Positions 58,840-64,000 of a stretch of 64,000 nucleotides of DNA are shown piece after piece. Position numbers and translations under genes: made by a program. Positions within the stretch are counted from its first letter, which is position 1. Every line of letters begins with the position of its first letter. Source of the stretch: Halorarum halophilum (GTDB lineage Archaea; Halobacteriota; Halobacteria; Halobacteriales; Haloferacaceae); NCBI RefSeq assembly GCF_013401515.1, contig NZ_CP058529.1, positions 1,302,001 through 1,366,000 on the forward strand, written 5' to 3'. The notes beneath the pieces are model-generated. The model had not been told where the DNA came from. It saw only the letters and a program-made list of their open reading frames with translations, and ran no database searches.

Positions 58840-59302
58840 GCGCGCTCCACAGGGGGAACCGACAAGAAACCACCCCCCGGGGGAAACGATATGGGCGAAC
58901 GCCCGATTGCAACGGACGATGACGAACGAACTGCGCGGAACGGGATGAGCCCGGGATGACGGATACCGCCACGCTCGACGCCTCGACCGCCGTTGTCGTA
59001 CCTGAGACGTCCGGACGCACGTGAGGGACGCGCACCCCTGGCGAGCATATCTGGGGAGAACGTGGCGAGGCGGCGCACGCCGTGGGAGCCGTGGCCGGTC
59101 AGGTCGGCGCCGACGAGCGACGCTGCGATGTCGGCCGCGACGTCCGGCGGGGTGTCCCACGACTCGACGACCGAACGCGCGAACGATTCGAGTTCGGGAG
59201 CTCGATTCGACCCATGCCGACCGATGCGAGGGATCGGGGAAAACTACGCCGCGAGCGGTCGGACGGTCCATCTTTTTGGCGGACGGCGGCGAACGCCGGA
59301 CG
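58840..59302. other. intergenic region without recognised genes
   Basis: About 460 bases between the divergent aldolase and cupin genes. No coding sequence could be supported. The right end carries CATCTTTTTGGC (59269-59280), a likely TATA element for the cupin gene. Confidence 0.5.
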
Positions 59303-59680
59303 ATGTCCGACGAATACAGCATCGTCCGGGTGGACGACGTAGAACCGAAGCCGTCGAAGAGTTCCGGAACCGACCACGTCGACCTGGTCGAACAGCTCGG
59401 CTGTACGGAGATGCGACCGAAGGTGTGGTACCTCTCGCCCGGCGACGCGATGAGCTACCACCGCCAAACCGAACAGGAGGAACTCTACTACGTCCTCCGG
59501 GGACCCGGCCGAATGAAGATCGCGGGGGAGCTGCTCGACGTGCCGGAGGGGACTGCGGTCCGCATCCCGCCCGAGACCAACCGACAGGTGCTCAACGACA
59601 CCGATAGCGAGCACGTCTGGCTCATCGTCGGCGCACCGCCGGCCACCGACGACGGCCGGCCCGCCTCCGGGGACGACTGA
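59303..59680 (+). CDS. cupin-domain protein
   Basis: A 125-residue small cupin. The first motif reads YHRQTEQEELYYVLRGPG (about 51-68), giving His52, Gln/Glu ligands and the conserved glycines. The second, PPETNRQVLND, lacks the usual His (Asn/Gln instead). Metal binding may therefore be weak and a ligand-binding role is possible. The protein resembles small cupins annotated as sugar-binding or mannose-6-phosphate isomerase-like. A CTTTTTGG tract lies 23-30 bases before the ATG. It is convergent with the AzlD gene, 19 bases apart. Confidence 0.72.
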   Translation: MSDEYSIVRVDDVEPKPSKSSGTDHVDLVEQLGCTEMRPKVWYLSPGDAMSYHRQTEQEELYYVLRGPGRMKIAGELLDVPEGTAVRIPPETNRQVLNDTDSEHVWLIVGAPPATDDGRPASGDD

Positions 59681-59699
59681 CCCCCTCGGGGACGCCTGA

Positions 59700-60041
59700 T
59701 CACGCGAGGAACCGAAGCCCCCAGAAGACGGCCATCCCGACGCCGAGCGTCGGGAGGACCCGCTCGGTGCGCCACGCGACGAGGGCCGCCACCGCCGCCG
59801 CGAGGAGGCGCTCGTTGCCCGGCGAGACGGCGATCGACCCGTCGACGACGACCACGGCGGGGACGACGAGCGCAGTCAGCACAGCGGGGGGGACGTAGCT
59901 CAGCGCCCGCTCGACCCGTGGGGGAACCGTCTCGACGCGCCGAAAGAGGACGACGAACGACGCCCGGAGCGCGAGCGTGCCGACCGCGGCCGCGACGATG
60001 ACGAGCCAGACGAGCGTGGGGGAGACCGCGGTCTCGGCCAT
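59700..60041 (-). CDS. azlD: AzlD family exporter subunit
   Basis: A 113-residue hydrophobic protein with four predicted helices, belonging to the AzlD family. AzlCD pairs export branched-chain amino acids or related small compounds. Typical features are LRASFVVLFRRVETVPPRVERALSYVPPAVLTALVVP near residues 25-61. Its start shares one base with the stop of azlC (TGATG), so the two are co-translated. The C-terminal helix ends at Ala113. Confidence 0.85.
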   Translation of the reverse strand: MAETAVSPTLVWLVIVAAAVGTLALRASFVVLFRRVETVPPRVERALSYVPPAVLTALVVPAVVVVDGSIAVSPGNERLLAAAVAALVAWRTERVLPTLGVGMAVFWGLRFLA

Positions 60042-60724
60042 CAGGCCGCCCCCCAGTCGACGACCAGTCCGGCGGCGACGCCCGCGACCGCTGCGACGAC
60101 GAGGCCGAGGTTGAACGGCAGTCCCGCGCCGGCGACGGCGACGACGCCCGCGGCCACCGCGGCCAGGAGCGACGCGCGGTTCTCGATGGTCGGGACCGCG
60201 AGGGCGACGAACGCGAGCGGGATGACGAAGTCGAGTCCCCACGACGATGGAATCCGCGCGCCGAGGACCGCGCCGGCGGCGGTTCCGCCGACGTAGGCGA
60301 TCCACAGCGGGATCGCCGCCCCGAGGTAGTACCGACGGTTGTAGTCCGGGTGGGACTCGTCGAACTCGGTGATGGCCAGCGCGTAGATGTAGTCGGTCAG
60401 GATGTAGACGAACGGCCAGCGCCACCGGGGCGAGAACTGCCTGAAGTACGGCGCGATCGAGGCGCTGTACATGGTCATCCGGACGTTGACGACGAGCACC
60501 GTGGCCACGACGACGGCGGCGGGGGCGTCGCGGGCCAGGAGGTCGAAGGCGGCGAACTGGGACGCCCCGGCGAAGAGGAGGATAGACATGACCGTCGCCT
60601 GCACCGACGTGAAGCCCACCCCGACGGCGGCGACGCCGACGAGCATCCCGAACGGGATCGCGCCCGAGAGGAGCGGAACCATGTCCCTCGCGCCGGCGCG
60701 AACGCCGGACTGTGTGTCTTCCAT
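60041..60724 (-). CDS. azlC: AzlC family exporter subunit
   Basis: The 227-residue partner of AzlD. The AzlC signature GAIPFGMLVG occurs near residues 20-30 and FAGASQFAAFDLL near 50-62, with five or so helices in total. Together the two subunits form a small exporter for branched-chain amino acids or analogues. ATG at 60724 was preferred over a TTG 17 codons upstream, which would add a polar, non-conserved stretch. Nothing ties this pair to sugar-acid catabolism, although export of a toxic intermediate cannot be excluded. Confidence 0.85.
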   Translation of the reverse strand: MEDTQSGVRAGARDMVPLLSGAIPFGMLVGVAAVGVGFTSVQATVMSILLFAGASQFAAFDLLARDAPAAVVVATVLVVNVRMTMYSASIAPYFRQFSPRWRWPFVYILTDYIYALAITEFDESHPDYNRRYYLGAAIPLWIAYVGGTAAGAVLGARIPSSWGLDFVIPLAFVALAVPTIENRASLLAAVAAGVVAVAGAGLPFNLGLVVAAVAGVAAGLVVDWGAA

Positions 60725-61074
60725 CGGTACGTCGGTGGTCCCGGCGGCCGCTTGAACGTTGCTTTCCCCCGTCAATCGCTGCCATGCTGCTCGCCGGGAT
60801 GGCGTACCTCATGCGGTACCGAACACCGCTGCGCATTCAACTGCCGTCGAGCGTCGGACGCGCTGTCGTCCGAACGGCCGGCGCGTCCTCCGGCCGACGC
60901 GGTCGTACGGGCTCACCGATCGGAGAGCGACCGCCGAGCGCCCCGTCGTCGACGTGTCTCTCCGGCGTTCGCCGTTTCCTTCGTTCGAAATCCGGCGCGA
61001 CGTGTAGCTACTACGGTCCTCGCGACGCGTCCGCCCTAGCCGTCGCCCTCCATCGAGCCGTCCCCTCGGGAGCG
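60725..61074. other. intergenic region without recognised genes
   Basis: These 350 bases between azlC and the apionate-type genes contain no supported coding sequence, RNA gene or repeat. Confidence 0.5.
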
Positions 61075-61920
61075 TCAATCGGTCGTCGCGATGTCCTCGG
61101 CACTCTTCCTGATGCTCTCGACCGCGAAGACGTTCTCCTTCCAATCGTCACGGAAGACGCGCGGCTTGGCCTCCTCGACGGCCTCGAGTGCCGCATCGGA
61201 GAGGGGGAAGTCGGTGAGACCCATAATGATCGCCGTCTCGATGCGGATGTGACCCAGCAGGAACGAGCGGGCGGCCTCCTCGGGAACGCCCATCTCGACT
61301 GCGCGGTCGAATCCCTCGCGGACGACCGTCAGACAGGTCGCGAGGAGCGTCTCGACCAGCGCGGGTTCGAGGATCGCCATCTGTTCGGTCGTGACCCGGT
61401 GGGCCTCGTTCACCGGCGCGTAGACGTCCCGGGCGACGGCTTCCCCGCGGGCGTAATCCGCTTCCGACCCCCGGTGGAGGGCGCAAACGATGTCCTGCTC
61501 CGCAAGCCCCTGCCCGCCGAAGAGGTCCGCCTGCGCCTCGGGGTCGGTCTCGTCGTTGAACACCGGCGGGTGACACGGGTGGGAGACGAAGTAGGAGACG
61601 CCCTCCCGCTCCGGTAGGATGTCGGCGTACGCCGCGGCGGGGTCGAGGAGGACGACCATCGCCCCGTCGTCCAGATCGGGGACGACATCTTCGCAGACGG
61701 CCCGCATAAGCGAGTCGGGGACGGCCATGACGACGACGTCAGCACCGTCGACCGCCTCGGCGACCGTCGTCGCCGAGACGCCGCGGTCGGCCAGCCGCTC
61801 CCGCCCCGCCTCGCTCGGTTCGACGTATCGCATCCGGTAGTCCGGGTGGTCCTTCAGCTGGTCCGTGATCCGACAGCCCATCTTGCCGCCGGCGCCCATG
61901 AGGGTGAGTGTGACCGTCAT
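61075..61920 (-). CDS. D-apionate oxidoisomerase-like dehydrogenase
   Basis: The 281-residue NAD-dependent protein closely resembles D-apionate oxidoisomerase (ApnO). The Rossmann motif GAGGKMG is at 9-15. The characteristic HPCHPPVFNDETDPEA (114-129) and the TVEQMAILEP-like TTEQMAILEPALVET follow, and the C terminus has KPRVFRDDWKENVF. ApnO converts the branched acid D-apionate to 3-oxo-isoapionate. The next genes upstream on the same strand are a DUF1537 kinase of the 3-oxo-isoapionate kinase type and a RuBisCO-like protein, the same set as in bacterial apionate pathways. Start at ATG 61920. The recall of ApnO sequence is from memory; a database comparison would settle it. Confidence 0.78.
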   Translation of the reverse strand: MTVTLTLMGAGGKMGCRITDQLKDHPDYRMRYVEPSEAGRERLADRGVSATTVAEAVDGADVVVMAVPDSLMRAVCEDVVPDLDDGAMVVLLDPAAAYADILPEREGVSYFVSHPCHPPVFNDETDPEAQADLFGGQGLAEQDIVCALHRGSEADYARGEAVARDVYAPVNEAHRVTTEQMAILEPALVETLLATCLTVVREGFDRAVEMGVPEEAARSFLLGHIRIETAIIMGLTDFPLSDAALEAVEEAKPRVFRDDWKENVFAVESIRKSAEDIATTD

Positions 61921-62015
61921 CGTGCCGTCCAACAAGTTCCACCGTGCCGTGTTAGCCGTTTCGCCGGCGGCGCGTGCCGCGCCACGGCGATCGTTTCCGA
62001 ATACACGAGCGGCGA

Positions 62016-63416
62016 CTACGTCTCTTCGATCAGGCCGCCGTTCCGGACGGCGTCGAAGAAGTTCGGCTCCTCGGCGGCGGTCTCGACCTGGCCGCCCTTC
62101 AGCGCTATCTCGAGGCCGTCGAAGGTGTCAACGTGCGAGCGCGCCCGACAGAGCGGACTCCCGGGACCGACCGGAGCCGCGAACTCCAGCGCGTAGATTC
62201 CCAATTCCGGGACGACGTACCCGCTGGTGTCGCCGCCGGCGACGCAGGCACGTTCCAGCCCGGTCTCAGCCAGCACGTCGCGCAAGATCCGCCCCTGCTG
62301 TCGGCCGAGTCGCCGACCGACGCGCTCGTCGTCGATGCCGAGTTCCCGAGCGCGCGCGCTCGTCCGCTCGACGATCGAATCGTCGGGGCCGCGGGCCGAG
62401 TAGACGATGGGGCTCTCGCCGCGCTCGATCGCGTCAGTCGCCGCCTCCACGGCTCGCGCTCTCGCGTCGTCGGCCGCGTCGGGGTCGACGAGCGCCGGCG
62501 CGTCAAGCGGCAAGCCGACGAACCCGTGGTCGAGCGCCCACTCGATCTGGGCGGCGTTGACGGGCGATGCGCTCCCCGAGACGACGACCGTCCGATCGAC
62601 GGCGTCGAGCGTCTGCGGCAGGTCGGGGTCGTCGACGACCCCGACCGACCGCCAGTGGTCGGCCAGCGCGTAGTTCAGCCCCGAGGAGCCGACGGCGAAG
62701 AGCGGGCCGTCGTCCGGGCGCCGCTCCCAGAGGAGGCGGCCGACCGTCCGCTGGTGGTCGTGGTTCAGACCGTCGAAGACGACGACGTCGCTCTCCGCGA
62801 GCGTGGATTCGAGCGCCCGGTCGAGGTCGTCGTCGGCCCCGCCGTCGAGGTGCCGGATCTCGAGGTTGCCGACGGAGCGGTCGGTCTGCTCGCCAAGGTG
62901 GTCCACGAGGTCGGCCTCCCGCATCGGCGTCACCGGGTGGTCGCGCATCGTCGGGTGTCGATCGAGTCGGTAGGTCTCCCCGTCCACCGTCGCGAAGAGG
63001 TTGCCGAACAGGACGTAGCGCCCGCGCGGGGCGAGCGACGGCGCGGCGACGACGACGGGGACGAACGGCGAGTCGACGGCGCGCTGGCCGACGTCAAGGG
63101 CCCGACCGATGCTCCCCACCTCCGGAGAGGAGTCGAACGTCGAGCAGACCTTGTACTGGAATACGTCGGCGTCGAATCGACCGAGCGCCGCGAATGCGTC
63201 CGTGAGTTCCTCCTCCATCTCCGCCGGCGTCATGCTCCGACTGGTGCCGGCGACGCCGACTGCCCGCACCGCGTCGAACTCCTCCAGGTCCCCGGGCTCG
63301 GGTGGTTCGAGGAAGAGCACCGTCGGGACGCCGCAGAGCGACAACGCCTCCAGCACGTCGGTCGAGCCGGTGAAGTCGTCGCCGTAGTAGGCGAGGAGGA
63401 AGTCCGAACCGACCAT
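62016..63416 (-). CDS. DUF1537 kinase, 3-oxo-isoapionate kinase-like
   Basis: This 466-residue DUF1537-family kinase differs clearly from the one at 2620. The N-terminal acid-sugar motif is YYGDDFTGSTD (10-20), followed by KVCSTFDSSPEVGSIGRA, GRYVLFGNLFATV and YRLDRHPTMRDHPVTPM. The C-terminal nucleotide domain has AGGDTSGYV and LKGGQVE. These segments match the OiaK branch, which phosphorylates 3-oxo-isoapionate at O4 for cleavage by a RuBisCO-like protein. The gene starts one base after the stop of the RuBisCO-like gene, so they are co-translated, and precedes the ApnO-like gene by 95 bases. Confidence 0.82.
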   Translation of the reverse strand: MVGSDFLLAYYGDDFTGSTDVLEALSLCGVPTVLFLEPPEPGDLEEFDAVRAVGVAGTSRSMTPAEMEEELTDAFAALGRFDADVFQYKVCSTFDSSPEVGSIGRALDVGQRAVDSPFVPVVVAAPSLAPRGRYVLFGNLFATVDGETYRLDRHPTMRDHPVTPMREADLVDHLGEQTDRSVGNLEIRHLDGGADDDLDRALESTLAESDVVVFDGLNHDHQRTVGRLLWERRPDDGPLFAVGSSGLNYALADHWRSVGVVDDPDLPQTLDAVDRTVVVSGSASPVNAAQIEWALDHGFVGLPLDAPALVDPDAADDARARAVEAATDAIERGESPIVYSARGPDDSIVERTSARARELGIDDERVGRRLGRQQGRILRDVLAETGLERACVAGGDTSGYVVPELGIYALEFAAPVGPGSPLCRARSHVDTFDGLEIALKGGQVETAAEEPNFFDAVRNGGLIEET

Positions 63417-63417
63417 C

Positions 63418-64000
63418 TCAGCGACCGCTCCCGACGGGACCGTAGTATTCGATCGCGGTCCGCAGTTCCTCGTGGGTTTCGGCGTACTCCTCTAGCGGAA
63501 TCCCCCGCATCGCCGCCTCCCACCCCTGCTTGATGTGGGCCACCCCCGCGGCCGGCCCGTCGGGGTGCCCCAAGATGCCACCGCCGGCGAGGTACATCAG
63601 GTCCGGGTTGCCGAGCGCCTCGTAGGTTTCGGGGGCCTGCCCGGCCCACTGTCCGGACGAGAACACCGGCATCACCCTGTCGTCCTCGTCGGCGATGGGC
63701 GCCTGGCAGGCCCGCGCCGAGCGGACGACCGACGCGTCGGACTCGCAGAACTTGTTCCGGATCCCGTTCACGTGCATGTGGTCCGCGCCCGCGAGGCGGA
63801 AGAACGTGTGGTAGGCGGCGTAGTCGAATCCGAGGAGCGGATGTCGGGAGAGCGCCCCCCACCCGTTGCGGTGTGCGTGGATCGGCAGGTCGGCCTCCCG
63901 GCGCAGGTCCAGGAGGCCCGAGATGCCCACGCTGTTCATGCTCACCATCACGCAATTGCCCCCGGCGTCCTTCACGGCGTCGTGGCGCTCGAGCATCTCG
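63418..64000 (-). CDS. RuBisCO-like protein, C-terminal part (cut by window edge)
   Basis: About 193 C-terminal residues are visible; the gene continues beyond position 64000. The barrel motifs of the RuBisCO large-subunit family are clear: IHAHRNGWGAL (RuBisCO HAHRA region with His294/Arg295), HVNGIRNKF at the loop 6 region, FSSGQWAGQ and AGGGILGHPDGPAAGV for the phosphate-binding loops, then a short C terminus. Loop 6 lacks the GK of true RuBisCO, so it is a RuBisCO-like protein rather than a CO2-fixing enzyme. Gene order with OiaK- and ApnO-like genes indicates cleavage or decarboxylation of 3-oxo-isoapionate 4-phosphate. The carbamylated-lysine region is outside the window. Confidence 0.88.
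   Translation of the reverse strand, partial: EMLERHDAVKDAGGNCVMVSMNSVGISGLLDLRREADLPIHAHRNGWGALSRHPLLGFDYAAYHTFFRLAGADHMHVNGIRNKFCESDASVVRSARACQAPIADEDDRVMPVFSSGQWAGQAPETYEALGNPDLMYLAGGGILGHPDGPAAGVAHIKQGWEAAMRGIPLEEYAETHEELRTAIEYYGPVGSGR

Noticed and set aside
63418-64000. RuBisCO-like protein considered as a true form III RuBisCO
   Set aside because: Loop 6 and neighbouring motifs differ from the GK-containing consensus, and the gene is coupled to an acid-sugar kinase rather than to nucleotide-salvage genes.
1-64000. tRNA, rRNA, riboswitch, insertion sequence and attachment-site signals
   Set aside because: None could be recognised by eye on either strand. Two short gene relics and AT-rich patches were the only signs of past rearrangement.

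Overview
The window is a GC-rich stretch of a haloarchaeal (class Halobacteria) chromosome or large plasmid. Three things point there: the predicted proteins are very rich in Asp and Glu, many genes have a TATA element about 25-30 bases before the start codon with no visible leader, and the one binding-protein gene carries a Tat signal plus lipobox (positions 49861-48305, minus strand). The genus cannot be told from the sequence. No rRNA, tRNA, CRISPR array, integrase or intact transposase was seen.

Almost everything is carbohydrate-acid catabolism. Thirteen genes belong to the enolase superfamily (mandelate racemase type acid-sugar dehydratases), including a clear D-galactonate dehydratase (52520-53698) and a glucarate-dehydratase-type enzyme (8800-10023). 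Around them lie enzymes that handle the resulting 2-keto-3-deoxy acids: two DapA-type aldolases/dehydratases, three HpcH/HpaI-type class II aldolases, three D-2-hydroxyacid dehydrogenases, two SDRs, two aldo/keto reductases, an Fe-type alcohol dehydrogenase and a tungsten aldehyde ferredoxin oxidoreductase with two ubiquitin-fold sulfur-carrier-like genes nearby.

Layout: 1-2400, MaoC-type hydratase and the only obvious transcription factor, an IclR regulator with a perfect inverted repeat upstream. 2600-8800, DUF1537 kinase plus PdxA2 (D-threonate/D-erythronate type pathway) and two tartrate/isopropylmalate-type dehydrogenases. 8800-16700, glucarate-type dehydratase, DapA-type enzyme, SDR, AKR, M29-like protein, hydroxyacid dehydrogenase, HpaI aldolase and UlaG-like lactonase. 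16700-26850, five dehydratases surrounding a 2-oxoacid dehydrogenase E1alpha-E1beta-E2 operon. 26900-34400, alcohol dehydrogenase, HAD phosphatase, decayed gene pieces, MoaD-like proteins, AOR and a cupin. 34670-45000, five more dehydratases, a membrane-protein operon, hydroxyacid dehydrogenase, cupin and a second AKR. 45060-49860, a complete CUT1-type sugar ABC importer. 50200-54640, two dehydratases (one DgoD), an aldolase and a hydroxyacid dehydrogenase. 54750-58020, two convergent, strongly divergent group II chaperonins. 58060-60730, HpaI aldolase, cupin and AzlCD exporter. 61075 to the right edge, a three-gene set matching the D-apionate pathway: ApnO-like oxidoisomerase, OiaK-like DUF1537 kinase and a RuBisCO-like protein cut by the window end.

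Inferred working model: plant- or polysaccharide-derived sugar acids enter through the ABC importer, are dehydrated by substrate-specific enolase-superfamily enzymes, and are cleaved to pyruvate plus aldehydes. The aldehydes are then oxidised or reduced by AOR, AKR and ADH enzymes, and 2-oxoacids may feed the oxidoreductase complex. Four-carbon acids and branched apionate use kinase-first routes at the two ends. The least expected elements are the chaperonin pair, in which one member lacks two catalytic aspartates, and the archaeal RuBisCO-like apionate module.
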